From: Luteibacter sp. Sphag1AF
GTDB lineage: Bacteria; Pseudomonadota; Gammaproteobacteria; Xanthomonadales; Rhodanobacteraceae
Assembly: GCF_014192715.1 (NCBI RefSeq)
Contig: NZ_JACHYH010000001.1
Span: 558,001-622,000 of the forward strand
Reading direction: 5' to 3'
Length of the DNA stretch: 64,000 bases
In this document: positions 1 through 8,276 of the stretch, in pieces
Layout: each line of letters opens with the position of its first letter
How positions within the stretch are numbered: position 1 is the first letter of the stretch
Program-made: the position numbers and the translations under genes
The notes under the pieces: model-generated
What the model saw: the letters and a program-made list of their open reading frames with translations, nothing else
Databases searched by the model: none
Told to the model about the DNA's origin: nothing

Positions 1-1
1 C

Positions 2-307
2 CGGCAGCTCCTGGACCAGCACTACGCGCTGGACGCCATGATCCGCGCGGAACATCAGGCCCAAAAAGGTACGAACGATCTTGCCCGCGCCTCTGTTGCA
101 CAGGCCCTGCACCTGAGTCACGGATGGGACCGCATCTGGCGACGCGCCGCGCGCCTGGCCATGACCATGGGCGACAAGGATCGCGCACGCGACTATCTCG
201 CCGTCTTCGTATCCCTTAGCCCCGTATGGGGCCAGATCGAGCTGAAAGACGACCTTTACGCACCCCTCCACGGGGACGCGCTGTTTGAGTCGTGGAGAAA
301 ACCCTGA
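2..307 (+). CDS. C-terminal fragment of a probable TPR-repeat protein
   Basis: The frame is open from the left edge to a TGA at 305-307, so only the last 101 residues are visible. They are helical and alanine-rich, with a pattern of paired helices (AxxALHLSHGWDRIWRRAARLA, then GDKDRARDYLAVFVSLSP) and end in a DLYAPLHGDALFESW motif. This tail resembles the end-of-group TPR segment seen at the C-terminus of TPR-containing regulators and kinases, where a 'DP.Y.PLR.dPRF..L' motif is common. The N-terminal domain, which would define the function, lies outside the window. Confidence 0.6.
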   Translation, partial: RQLLDQHYALDAMIRAEHQAQKGTNDLARASVAQALHLSHGWDRIWRRAARLAMTMGDKDRARDYLAVFVSLSPVWGQIELKDDLYAPLHGDALFESWRKP

Positions 308-459
308 TCCATCCCGCGTCATTCAAACGACTAAATCCGCCACAACCACGGATGCACGTGGTTCTCCTCGCGCATTACGAGGTTTCCATCGACCTGGCAT
401 ACGGAGCAGCCGGGAAAACCCGATCAGGCACCCTGCCACCTGTCGCCCGGGCAGGACAC

Positions 460-500
460 AAAAAAGGCCGGAACCCTTGCCATTGCAAGGTACCCCGGCC
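460..500 (-). terminator. Rho-independent terminator after tRNA-Thr
   Basis: Read on the minus strand this is a hairpin with GGCCGG/CCGGCC outer arms and CCTTGC/GCAAGG inner arms, followed directly by six T residues. It sits 27 bases past the tRNA 3' end and points away from it, so it most likely ends the tRNA transcript, and any read-through from the SPOR gene. It overlaps no credible CDS; 308-459 holds nothing else recognisable. Confidence 0.8.
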
Positions 501-526
501 TGTCTGGGTGTCGCTGGATCATCACG

Positions 527-602
527 TGGTGCCGGCACCCGGATTCGAACTGGGGACCTACCGCTTACAAGGCGGTTGCTCTACCAACTGAGCTATGCCG
601 GC
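527..602 (-). tRNA. tRNA-Thr (anticodon UGU)
   Basis: The minus strand folds as a 76-nt cloverleaf with acceptor arm GCCGGCA paired to TGCCGGC, a D arm (GCTC-AGTTGGTAGA-GAGC type), anticodon stem ACCGC/GCGGT around loop CTTGTAA (anticodon TGT), and a T arm containing GTTCGAATC. The 3' CCA is encoded (527-529 on the plus strand reads TGG). It lies downstream of the birA-coaX-SPOR genes on the same strand and is followed by a strong terminator. Confidence 0.95.
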
Positions 603-637
603 ATCAGGGCGGCGATTCTAGCAGGATGCAGCCGGCC

Positions 638-1408
638 TCAGAAACAGCCCGTGTTGCGGGAGGACACGCCGGGGGTGCGGACGGTGCGCTTCCAGTCGAA
701 CGGCGCGTCTTCGGGCACGACCATGTCCAGCCACCAGACGGGCGTGGTTTCGGTGCGTTCGGCCATCAGGGCCGGAAAGCCCTGGGCGGCGACTTCGTCG
801 CGGCGCTTGCGGGCGTTGGCCGGGTCATGGAAAAGACCAAGCGCCACGGTGTTCTGCTGGTCCCCTGCGGTGACCACGAAATAGTCTTTCACGCCACGGG
901 CTTCCAGCTTGCGCGCCATGGCCAGCGCCTGGTCGCGCGTGGAGTACGCCGGCAGAAACACGCGCCAGCCGCGTGACTGGCTGGTCTGTTCCTGCCGCGA
1001 ACGCATGCGGGCCGCACGGGGCGCCAGCGCCGTACGCGCCGCGTGCATGTCGGCCTGGGTGGCGAACGGACCCAGCGCGAGGCAGCGGTAGGTGCGCTTG
1101 GGGCTCTCGCTGGCGTCTGCTACCGAAGCAGGCCTGGCGGGCGTCGGGGGCTCTTTGGCAGGAACCACAGGTGCAGGCGCAGGAGGTTTTGCAGGCGGGG
1201 GAACCACCACCGGAGCCACTGGCGCCCGTACCGACACAGCCTCTGCGGGCGTCGGCGCTGTCGTCGGCACTTCTGCGAGCAGGCGCAGTTTCGGCACACC
1301 CTTGTCCGTGGGGTCGACCGCGTGCACGCCGCTGTCGCCCAGCCACAGCCAGGCGGCGACAGCGATGTTCAGCGCGATCAGCAAAACAAACAGCAGGCGA
1401 GGAAGCAT
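638..1408 (-). CDS. SPOR-domain protein, membrane-anchored
   Basis: A 256-residue protein starting MLPRLLFVLLIALNIAVAAW, an N-terminal membrane anchor. A Pro/Ala-rich linker (about residues 45-110) follows, then a SPOR-type domain (about 115-220) with the pattern 'YRCLALGPFATQADMHAART' and a second half 'GVKDYFVVTAGDQQNTVALG'. SPOR domains bind denuded glycan strands of septal peptidoglycan, so a cell-envelope or division role is inferred. The start at 1408 was chosen because the frame upstream lies in the coaX end and lacks a signal. It sits 52 bp downstream of coaX and probably belongs to the birA-coaX transcript. Confidence 0.8.
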   Translation of the reverse strand: MLPRLLFVLLIALNIAVAAWLWLGDSGVHAVDPTDKGVPKLRLLAEVPTTAPTPAEAVSVRAPVAPVVVPPPAKPPAPAPVVPAKEPPTPARPASVADASESPKRTYRCLALGPFATQADMHAARTALAPRAARMRSRQEQTSQSRGWRVFLPAYSTRDQALAMARKLEARGVKDYFVVTAGDQQNTVALGLFHDPANARKRRDEVAAQGFPALMAERTETTPVWWLDMVVPEDAPFDWKRTVRTPGVSSRNTGCF

Positions 1409-1460
1409 CGAAGGCCTTTGCAGACGACGTCGGGCCGACGGCCCGCGAACGGCGTGAATT

Positions 1461-2219
1461 CTAGAGCGAATCGCCGCCCGTGGAATGCGTGGCTGCCCAC
1501 ACAGCCAGACCGCGAAGCACGGTGTCGGGTACGAGGGTAACCTCATGATCCAGCAGCGGCGCCAGCACGTCGGCATCTCCCCCACCCAGCGTCACGGTCG
1601 GCGAGCCACCCAACGCTTCGGTAGTACGCGATACAAAACGATCAATCAGCGCGGCCGCTGCCTGCCAGCAACCGGAGACCAGCGCGTCGGCCGTGTTGTC
1701 GGCAAGATCACGCACCAGGCCAGGCTGCGAGGGTCGCACCTGCACGGTGGCACCCAATACGGATTGCTGCATCAGCAGCGGACCTGGCGCAATCCATCCA
1801 CCCAGATGCTGCCCGTCTGCCGTCAGCGCATCCAGCGTCAGTGCCGTGCCGATACTCGCAAGCACACAGGGCACACGGCCACTCGCTTTGGCATCCACCA
1901 TCGCGAGGAAGCGGTCCACACCAAGCCGCTGCGGCTCGGCATAAGCACTGGTGACACCGCAAGCCTGCATCGGCGAACGTACCCATTGCACGGGCAACGC
2001 AAAAGCATCGCGTGCGGCATCGGACAACAGCGCTTCGCGCTCCGCATCTACGACCGATGCGCCGACCACACGGGAAGGCGTGGGCCAGGCATGCCAGACC
2101 TCAGCAAGCTCGCGTGCGATGTCCGCATCCCAGGCCAGCGCGCCCCGCTGCACGAAGGTGTCACCTTCCAGCAGCGCAAATTTCAGGCGGGTATTTCCGA
2201 GGTCGAGCAGGAGGATCAT
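1461..2219 (-). CDS. coaX: Type III pantothenate kinase
   Basis: A 252-residue protein of the CoaX family, which phosphorylates pantothenate in the first step of coenzyme A synthesis. It shows the ASKHA-fold phosphate loop DLGNTRLKFALLEG near the N-terminus, the substrate motif GVDRFLAMVDA, and the second nucleotide motif ASIGTALTLDAL. Length is normal for the family. The ATG overlaps the birA stop (ATGA), so the two genes are translationally coupled; birA-coaX coupling is common in gamma-proteobacteria. Confidence 0.93.
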   Translation of the reverse strand: MILLLDLGNTRLKFALLEGDTFVQRGALAWDADIARELAEVWHAWPTPSRVVGASVVDAEREALLSDAARDAFALPVQWVRSPMQACGVTSAYAEPQRLGVDRFLAMVDAKASGRVPCVLASIGTALTLDALTADGQHLGGWIAPGPLLMQQSVLGATVQVRPSQPGLVRDLADNTADALVSGCWQAAAALIDRFVSRTTEALGGSPTVTLGGGDADVLAPLLDHEVTLVPDTVLRGLAVWAATHSTGGDSL

Positions 2220-3199
2220 GGCCGTCCCTGTTTGCGCACGGAAACGTCCGCGCTATCAATGGCCACGGCCTGTCCGTCATCACGAATGACACGAAGTGCA
2301 CCGCGCGCATCCACGCCATCGCCTGTGCCAGTGAACTCGTTCTGTGCACCAAAGATGCGCAGCGGCTCGCCTTTCAGAAGGTCGTACTGCGCGTAGTCGT
2401 CAACGAAACCGGCGAAGCCGTGGCGCTCGAATGCACGCAGGCCATCCACCAGATGGCGGATCAGCGTGGCCGCCACGAGGTTGCGACCGGGTGGTTCACC
2501 ACCACGCAAGGCGGCCAGATCGGTAATGGGCTGTTCGGCAAGTTCGTGCAGTGAGTCAGGCAGGCGGATGTTGACGCCGATGCCGATGATGGCCGAACAC
2601 GGCCCAAGGTATTCACCGCTCAATTCCACCAGAATGCCCGCGAGCTTGGCGTTTCCTGCAAGCACATCGTTGGGCCACTTGAGGCCCGCCGTGCGCACAC
2701 CCAGGTCGTCCAGCGTGCGCATCAGGATGACACCCACGGCCAGGGACAGGCCACTCATTGCAGCAAAACCATTGTCGAAGCGCTTAAGCATCGACAGATA
2801 AAGATTCATGCCCGGCGGCGACAACCACGGGCGACCACGCCTGCCCCGTCCCGCCGACTGCATCTCGCCGATGACGATGCTGTTGTCGTCCAGCGTGTGC
2901 TGGCGGCGCTGCAATTCGCTGGAAGTGGAATCAATGTCCCAATGCACTTCCAGCAGCCCAAGATCGTGCGCAAGTTCCGGCGGAAGCTGGGCACGGATGC
3001 TTGCGGCCTCCAGCAGCTCCGTACGCCATGGCAAACGGTAGCCGCCGCCCACTCGCGCTTCCACCGGCACGCCTTTGAGACGAAGCGACTCGATCTGCTT
3101 CCATACCGCAGCGCGGGTCACGCCAGCCTGTCGCGCCAGCGCGGCGCCAGACACGGCCTCGCCCCCGGCGAGGGCTTCAAGAAGATCGCGGGCCAGCAT
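2216..3199 (-). CDS. birA: Biotin-[acetyl-CoA-carboxylase] ligase / biotin operon repressor BirA
   Basis: A 327-residue bifunctional BirA. An N-terminal winged helix (residues 1-60: SGAALARQAGVTRAAVWKQI, ending in GGGYRLP) precedes the ligase domain with the biotinyl-AMP loop GRGRRGRPW and KWPNDVL, the standard BirA active-site motifs, and a C-terminal SH3-like domain. It attaches biotin to acetyl-CoA carboxylase BCCP and, with biotinyl-AMP, may repress biotin genes. The ATG at 3199 matches the length of E. coli BirA (321 aa); the frame stays open further upstream but without a family match. No strong Shine-Dalgarno sequence is visible. Confidence 0.92.
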   Translation of the reverse strand: MLARDLLEALAGGEAVSGAALARQAGVTRAAVWKQIESLRLKGVPVEARVGGGYRLPWRTELLEAASIRAQLPPELAHDLGLLEVHWDIDSTSSELQRRQHTLDDNSIVIGEMQSAGRGRRGRPWLSPPGMNLYLSMLKRFDNGFAAMSGLSLAVGVILMRTLDDLGVRTAGLKWPNDVLAGNAKLAGILVELSGEYLGPCSAIIGIGVNIRLPDSLHELAEQPITDLAALRGGEPPGRNLVAATLIRHLVDGLRAFERHGFAGFVDDYAQYDLLKGEPLRIFGAQNEFTGTGDGVDARGALRVIRDDGQAVAIDSADVSVRKQGRP

Positions 3200-3470
3200 C
3201 AGGTACGGCCAACCGCGTGGGGACAGGCAATCAGGTAGGTTTGGATGAGGCGCATCGGCCGATTTTAGGCCAGTGCGACCGCCTGCGCCCATAAACCATG
3301 CCAGCCATACGCCCCCGGCAACCCCGAATATGGCTTTGGGCACCACCTAAGCACATGATCTTTCGACATTAATATGCGAAATGCGCATTTCGCAGCTCCT
3401 GGCACTGGCGAGGGCCGAAAGTTTCTGGGAGGATCGGTTGTCCCCCCGGGACTATTTAGGGGTATTCCCG

Positions 3471-3836
3471 ATGAACGCCAGAACCCAAGTGTTCGCGCTG
3501 CTGTGCGTCGTCGGTGCCACGGGCACCGTTGCGGCACAAGGCGTCGACCTGACAGGCAACCTGCTCTCGCTGAGCGGGAGCGCTGCGGCGTCCCATTTTG
3601 AAGGCAACGGGTCCGACCGTTTCGACGGTGGCAACACCCGTGGCAATCAGGGTGGACGCGGCCGCGACAGCGGCGACGTGATGTCCAGCCGCGCCAGCGC
3701 CAACCAGCGCATCGGCAACCCTTCTGTACCGTCGGGCGTTGATGGCGATGACAACGGGCGCGACAGCGCACCAGCACCCACGGCACGTTCGCAGAACCCC
3801 AGCTGGCAGTCCCTGCTTCCGGGCGCGATGCTCTGA
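3471..3836 (+). CDS. Small secreted protein of unknown function
   Basis: A 121-residue protein with a clear signal peptide (MNARTQVFALLCVVGATGTVAAQG). The mature part is low-complexity, rich in Gly, Asn, Asp, Ser and Arg (for example FEGNGSDRFDGGNTRGNQGG), and ends in a hydrophobic segment WQSLLPGAML. I recognise no domain. The ATG at 3471 is preferred over an upstream start at 3381 because it begins exactly at the signal peptide. It lies between the divergent birA and the mtfA gene. Confidence 0.6.
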   Translation: MNARTQVFALLCVVGATGTVAAQGVDLTGNLLSLSGSAAASHFEGNGSDRFDGGNTRGNQGGRGRDSGDVMSSRASANQRIGNPSVPSGVDGDDNGRDSAPAPTARSQNPSWQSLLPGAML

Positions 3837-3908
3837 CCCACTTGGGTTTGATCGGCCGCGGCCCGATACCGGGATGATCGCGCGCAAGCGCATCTCGACT
3901 TCCCTCGC

Positions 3909-4664
3909 GTGATCGAACGTCTCCGTCGTTTCTTCCAGCGCTTTCAGAAACCGCCCGTACCGATTGATGACGCCCTCTGGCGTCACGCGTTGTCGCGCGT
4001 GCCACTGGCGCGCGAACTCCCGCCAGCCAGGCAGGCGAAACTGCGAGAACTGGCCACGCTGTTCCTGCATCGCAAACGCTTCCATCCGGTAGCGGGTGCT
4101 GAACTCGATGACTACTGGCGGCTGGTGATTGCGATGCAGGCGTGCCTTACCGTTCTGAACAAGAGCGCCAGGGCGCTGGACGGCTGGACCAATGTCATCG
4201 TGTATCCCGGGCAATTCAGCGTGCGGCGCAATCATCACGACCGCGCGGGCGTGGTGCACGAGCACGATGACACGCTCATCGGCGAGGCATGGGAACGTGG
4301 TCCGCTGGTGCTGTCGTTGAACGACGTGGCGCTGGATCTCGAAGCGCCGCACGATGGCTATAACGTCATCGTGCACGAGATGGCGCACAAGCTGGACATG
4401 CTGGCCGGTCACGCCAGTGGCGTGCCCCCGTTACCGCCGACCATTCGCCGACGCGAGTGGATCGAAACCATGCAGCGCGGATTCGACCGGCTGTCGCGCG
4501 ACGTGCAGCGCGGCCATCACACGCACATTGATCCGTATGCCGCCGAAGCACCGGAAGAATACTTCGCGGTGACCAGCGAGCTGCATTTCTCGAACCCGGA
4601 GCGACTGGCCGAAGCCGAACCGGCCGTGGCGCGGCTGCTTTCGCTGTACTACGACAAGCCCTGA
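3909..4664 (+). CDS. mtfA: M90-family zinc peptidase, MtfA-like
   Basis: A 251-residue MtfA-type metallopeptidase. The zinc site HEMAHKLD (HExxH at residues 156-160) and the downstream glutamate region PEEYFAVTSELHF match the anthrax-lethal-factor-like peptidase fold of MtfA, which in E. coli binds the repressor Mlc and cleaves aminopeptidase substrates. Here the Mlc link is not shown and the name is by family. Its stop is one base from the convergent phoQ stop, so neither gene leaves room for a separate terminator. Confidence 0.88.
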   Translation: MIERLRRFFQRFQKPPVPIDDALWRHALSRVPLARELPPARQAKLRELATLFLHRKRFHPVAGAELDDYWRLVIAMQACLTVLNKSARALDGWTNVIVYPGQFSVRRNHHDRAGVVHEHDDTLIGEAWERGPLVLSLNDVALDLEAPHDGYNVIVHEMAHKLDMLAGHASGVPPLPPTIRRREWIETMQRGFDRLSRDVQRGHHTHIDPYAAEAPEEYFAVTSELHFSNPERLAEAEPAVARLLSLYYDKP

Positions 4665-4665
4665 A

Positions 4666-6072
4666 TCAGCCGGGCGGAATGCGCACGGTGAAGCGGGCAC
4701 CACCCAGCTCTTCAGAGCGGTCAACCTGCATCTCGCCCTGATAAGCCTTGACGATGTCCTGCACGATGGACAGGCCGATACCGTGGCCCTGCACGCGTTC
4801 GTCGCCGCGTACGCCACGTTGCAGCACGCGCTGAACCTTGTCGTCGGCAATGCCGGGGCCATCGTCTTCCACGATGAGCAGCAGGCCGCTACGGCCATTG
4901 CCCTTCCCTACCGTTCGCGCGGTGAGCAATACGCGGTGCTGGGCCCACTTGAAGGCGTTCTCCACCAGGTTGCCCATCAGCTCCAGCAAGTCGCCCTGCT
5001 CGCCGGGGAAAGCGGCGCCTTCGTCAATTTCAAACTCGCACAGCACATTCTTCGCGGCATAGACCTTCTCAAGGCTCTGCACCAGGTCCTCCGCGTGGCC
5101 GGCAAGCGCAACGGCCGACGCAAAGGTCTGGCGTCCCGACGTCGCCGCACGCGACAACTGATAGGCCACCAGCTCATCCATGCGGCGCACCTGGTCCACC
5201 AGGTCTTCGCGCAACTGTGCGCCGTCTGGCGACGATTCGAGTTGCGAACGAATGACCGCCAGCGGCGTTTTCAAGCTGTGCGCCAGATCGGCCAGCGTGT
5301 CTCGATAACGCGTGCGCTGCTCGCGCTCGCTGTCGATGAACGCATTGAGGCGACGGGTCAGTACAGTGAGTTCCACCGGGTACGGCCCATCCAGGTGATC
5401 GCGGCTGCCACGTTCGATATGCGCCAGATCGCTGGAAACCCGACGCAACGGCAGCAGGCTCCAGCGCAGCAGGAACAGCTGCAACAGCATGAGCATCATG
5501 CCCAGCATCGCCAGCCACAGAAACTGTGTGCGCCGGTACGTGGCCACCTGCCTCTCGAACTGGTCTTCGGTCTGTGCAACCGCGAACGTCAGCGGGACAG
5601 AGCGCTTCTCGGTGCTGTCCAGCGACACACCGTAACTGAAAACGTAAAGACGCCCGCTGCGGGTTTCCACCGGCTCAAACGAGGTCTGGCCCGGTTCCAG
5701 CATGCGCACGAAATCAAAATCGCGCCCCAGCGCCGACGCAGACTCCCAGCGAAACCCGTCGTTGCCCACGATGATCGCGTAGAGGCCCGAGCCCGGACGC
5801 GAGAAGTCCGGGTTGGGCTGGCTGTCTGGTGTGGTGACCTTGCCGGCACGGGTGATGTCGGTGCCCGTGATGTAGGCGATAACGTAGTTGTGCAGCCTGT
5901 CGTGCATGGCGCTCAACTCACTGGCGTAGTTCGCCTTGTTCTGGGCAAGACCCGTCAGGCCCAGAAAGGCGGCCAGCGCAAAGCCCGTGGCCAGCGCCGC
6001 GCGCGCCGCGAGAGAGAGCGGCCGGGGGCGCTTGGGAAGAGTAGGCATGTCCATGCTTGGGCTAGCTTGCAT
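4666..6072 (-). CDS. phoQ: Sensor histidine kinase, PhoQ-like
   Basis: A kinase of about 468 residues. Two membrane helices (about residues 22-42 and 182-203) flank a periplasmic sensor. A HAMP-like linker, then HisKA with LADLAHSLKTPLAVI (phospho-accepting His near 265) and a HATPase_c domain with NLVENAFKWA, EDDGPGI and GHGIGLSIV boxes follow. The HSLKTP form of the H-box is typical of PhoQ. It lies 62 bp downstream of phoP. Several in-frame starts exist (GTG 6090; ATG 6072, 6054, 6048) and none has a strong ribosome site, so the start is uncertain. Confidence 0.85.
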   Translation of the reverse strand: MQASPSMDMPTLPKRPRPLSLAARAALATGFALAAFLGLTGLAQNKANYASELSAMHDRLHNYVIAYITGTDITRAGKVTTPDSQPNPDFSRPGSGLYAIIVGNDGFRWESASALGRDFDFVRMLEPGQTSFEPVETRSGRLYVFSYGVSLDSTEKRSVPLTFAVAQTEDQFERQVATYRRTQFLWLAMLGMMLMLLQLFLLRWSLLPLRRVSSDLAHIERGSRDHLDGPYPVELTVLTRRLNAFIDSEREQRTRYRDTLADLAHSLKTPLAVIRSQLESSPDGAQLREDLVDQVRRMDELVAYQLSRAATSGRQTFASAVALAGHAEDLVQSLEKVYAAKNVLCEFEIDEGAAFPGEQGDLLELMGNLVENAFKWAQHRVLLTARTVGKGNGRSGLLLIVEDDGPGIADDKVQRVLQRGVRGDERVQGHGIGLSIVQDIVKAYQGEMQVDRSEELGGARFTVRIPPG

Positions 6073-6134
6073 TGCTTTGTGCCGGCACACCAGCGACCGG
6101 CGTCACAGCTGACGCCGGTGTGCGCCGGGAGGAA

Positions 6135-6827
6135 TCAATCCTCTTCCGCCTCGTTGCGCGGGATAGCAAAGCGGTAACCGCGACCGCGCACGGTTTCGAT
6201 GGGCTTGAGCGCGCTTTCCGGGTCCAGCTTGCGGCGCAGGCGGCCGATGAAGACCTCCAGCACGTTGGAATCGCGGTCGAAGTCCTGCTGATAGATGTGC
6301 TCGGTGAGGTCGGCCTTGGAGACCAGTTCGCCCGCGTGCAACATCAGGTATTCCAGCACCTTGTACTCGTAGCTGGTGAGGTCAACCTGGCGACCTTCCA
6401 CCGTGACCGTCTGCGCCGTGGTGTCCAGCTTGATGGGACCACAGGCAAGCACCGGCTTGGACCAGCCACTGGCTCGGCGTACCAGCGCGTTGATGCGCGC
6501 CAGCAGCTCTTCCACGTGGAAAGGCTTCACCAGGTAATCGTCGGCACCGTGCTTGAGGCCTTCCACCTTGTCCTGCCAGCTGCTGCGAGCGGTGAGGATG
6601 AGGATGGGGTAGCGCTGGCCGTGCTCACGCAGGGCCTTGACCAGATCCATGCCGGACATCTTCGGCAGGCCCAGGTCAATGATGGCCAGATCGAACGGTA
6701 CTTCCCGGCCGAGGTACAGGCCTTCTTCGCCGTCCTGCGCGGCGTCAACCGCAAAGCCGTCGCGCTTCAGGCGCGCGGCGAGGGTTTCGCGCAGCGGTGC
6801 TTCGTCCTCTACCAGAAGGATGCGCAT
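6135..6827 (-). CDS. phoP: Response regulator PhoP (OmpR family)
   Basis: A 230-residue response regulator. The receiver domain shows the acidic pair (LLVEDEAPLRE), phosphorylated Asp in LAIIDLGLPKMSGMDL and the conserved Lys in GADDYLVKPFH. The C-terminal OmpR-type winged helix includes LTSYEYKVLEYLMLH and VFIGRLRRKLD. The SWQDKVEGLKHGADDYL segment is characteristic of PhoP, the Mg2+/cationic-peptide responsive regulator partnered with PhoQ. The ATG at 6827 shares one base with the stop of the upstream PepSY gene, so the two are coupled. Confidence 0.9.
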   Translation of the reverse strand: MRILLVEDEAPLRETLAARLKRDGFAVDAAQDGEEGLYLGREVPFDLAIIDLGLPKMSGMDLVKALREHGQRYPILILTARSSWQDKVEGLKHGADDYLVKPFHVEELLARINALVRRASGWSKPVLACGPIKLDTTAQTVTVEGRQVDLTSYEYKVLEYLMLHAGELVSKADLTEHIYQQDFDRDSNVLEVFIGRLRRKLDPESALKPIETVRGRGYRFAIPRNEAEED

Positions 6828-7117
6828 CAATGTTTCTCCTTAGTGTCCCGGTCGGTCGAATCCGGGATCTTGGCCGTTTCTGAGCGGATGGGCACCACGC
6901 GAACGTGCCCATCCAATGTGAGCACCTTCACCCGGTATTCGGTGATCCGGCCGCGCTCAACGAGCCGCGTATCCGCCGACAGCACCTTACCCCCCGTGTC
7001 TTTCTGAACTTTACTCACCGCCTGCTCCAGCGTCAGCGCCTGGTCCGAACCGGCCCAGGCGGACGCGCCAGCCAGCAGCAGCGCGGCGAAAAATAGCGGA
7101 CGAAACGTGATTTTCAT
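6827..7117 (-). CDS. Secreted PepSY-domain protein, first gene of the phoPQ operon
   Basis: A 96-residue protein with a signal peptide (MKITFRPLFFAALLLAGASAWAG) and one PepSY-like domain (LTLEQAVSKVQKDTGGKVLSADTR, then ITEYRVKVLTLDGHVRVV). PepSY domains are periplasmic regulators or inhibitors in several envelope systems. The gene overlaps phoP by one base (TGATG), so it is co-transcribed and probably co-translated with the two-component system; a role in modulating PhoQ is inferred from position only. Confidence 0.8.
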   Translation of the reverse strand: MKITFRPLFFAALLLAGASAWAGSDQALTLEQAVSKVQKDTGGKVLSADTRLVERGRITEYRVKVLTLDGHVRVVPIRSETAKIPDSTDRDTKEKH

Positions 7118-7173
7118 GTTTGGTACGGGCACGTGAACCGTCAGGCTAATCGGTCGATCATGCCGTGCTGAAT

Positions 7174-7190
7174 TGAATTGCCCCTGAACA
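7174..7190 (-). promoter_or_regulatory. Candidate PhoP box (direct repeat, hexamer-N5-hexamer)
   Basis: On the minus strand the sequence reads TGTTCA-GGGGC-AATTCA, two similar hexamers with an 11-bp period. The enterobacterial PhoP box is a direct repeat of TGTTTA-like hexamers with a 5-bp spacer. It lies 57 bp upstream of the PepSY-phoP-phoQ start codon, in the dusA-pepSY gap, so autoregulation is plausible. The match is imperfect and no -10 element was confidently placed. Confidence 0.4.
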
Positions 7191-7194
7191 AATC

Positions 7195-8175
7195 TCATGC
7201 GGCCTGCCGCAGGGGTGCCATGGCCGCTTCCACCAGCTCCCAACCGGCCCCCGGAAGGTGGGCACCCTCGCTCAGCGTGCGCCGGAATCCGCGAGCGCCC
7301 GGCTCATTCTGGTACAGGCCAAGAATGTGCCGGGTGATGTGCTTGAGGGCCGTGCCGCGGGCCATTTCGGCTTCTATATAGATGCGCATGTGCTCCAGGA
7401 TGGTCGCCCGGTCCACCAGCGGCGCGCCGTAAAGCTCCGTTTCCAGCCGGGCCAGCAGGTAGGGGTCGTGGTAGGCGCTGCGGCCCAGCATCACCCCGTC
7501 GACCTGCGCCAGATGCTCGCGCACGGCTTCCACGGTGGTGATGCCGCCGTTGATGACGATCACCAGCTCCGGGAATTCCCGCTTCAGTCGGTACACCCGC
7601 TCATAATCCAGCGGCGGAATCTCCCGGTTCTCCTTCGGGCTCAAACCCTTCAGCCACGCTTTCCGGGCATGCACCACCATGATGCGCACGCCGGCCCCGA
7701 CCATCTGTTCGGTGAAGTGCTGAAGGTCGGCGTACTCGTCCTGGTCGTCCACTCCGATACGGCATTTGACTGTCACCGGCACGTCCACGGCTTCCGCCAT
7801 CGCGCGGACGCAATCGGCCACCAGCGAAGGTTCACGCATCAGGCAGGCGCCAAACTTGCCCGACTGCACGCGATCGGAAGGACAACCCACGTTGAGGTTG
7901 ATCTCGTCGTAACCCGCATCCGCGCCCATCCGGGCAGCCTGCGCCAGCTCCACCGGATCACTGCCGCCCAGTTGCAAGGCCACCGGGTGTTCCTCGTGGC
8001 TATGCTCCAGCAACCGCAGCTGCCCACCGCGTACAAGCGCGGGGCTGGTCACCATTTCCGTATAAAGCCGGGCGTGAGGCGACAGAAGCCGGTGGAAATA
8101 CCGGCAGTGACGGTCTGTCCAGTCCAGCATGGGGGCAACGGTAAGGCGGAAGTCGTTTTGATGGAGTTGATACAT
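7195..8175 (-). CDS. dusA: tRNA-dihydrouridine(20/20a) synthase DusA
   Basis: A 326-residue flavin-dependent Dus enzyme that reduces uridines 20/20a of the tRNA D-loop. Motifs include the N-terminal FMN segment VAPMLDWTDRHCRYFHR, the catalytic cysteine in NLNVGCPSDRVQSGKFGACLM and GGITTVEA. MLDWTDRHCR...H identifies the DusA subgroup. The ATG at 8175 places the protein start just before this motif, as in E. coli DusA; the upstream extension has no family match. Confidence 0.93.
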   Translation of the reverse strand: MYQLHQNDFRLTVAPMLDWTDRHCRYFHRLLSPHARLYTEMVTSPALVRGGQLRLLEHSHEEHPVALQLGGSDPVELAQAARMGADAGYDEINLNVGCPSDRVQSGKFGACLMREPSLVADCVRAMAEAVDVPVTVKCRIGVDDQDEYADLQHFTEQMVGAGVRIMVVHARKAWLKGLSPKENREIPPLDYERVYRLKREFPELVIVINGGITTVEAVREHLAQVDGVMLGRSAYHDPYLLARLETELYGAPLVDRATILEHMRIYIEAEMARGTALKHITRHILGLYQNEPGARGFRRTLSEGAHLPGAGWELVEAAMAPLRQAA

Positions 8176-8276
8176 GCGCCCATTGTACCCGCCCCGGTGC
8201 GACGGCTGCCCCGGCATCCAGCCCCTCGCCGGACGATCTCCCCCTGAGCAACCCGCACCGGGATGGGCGCGCTGGC

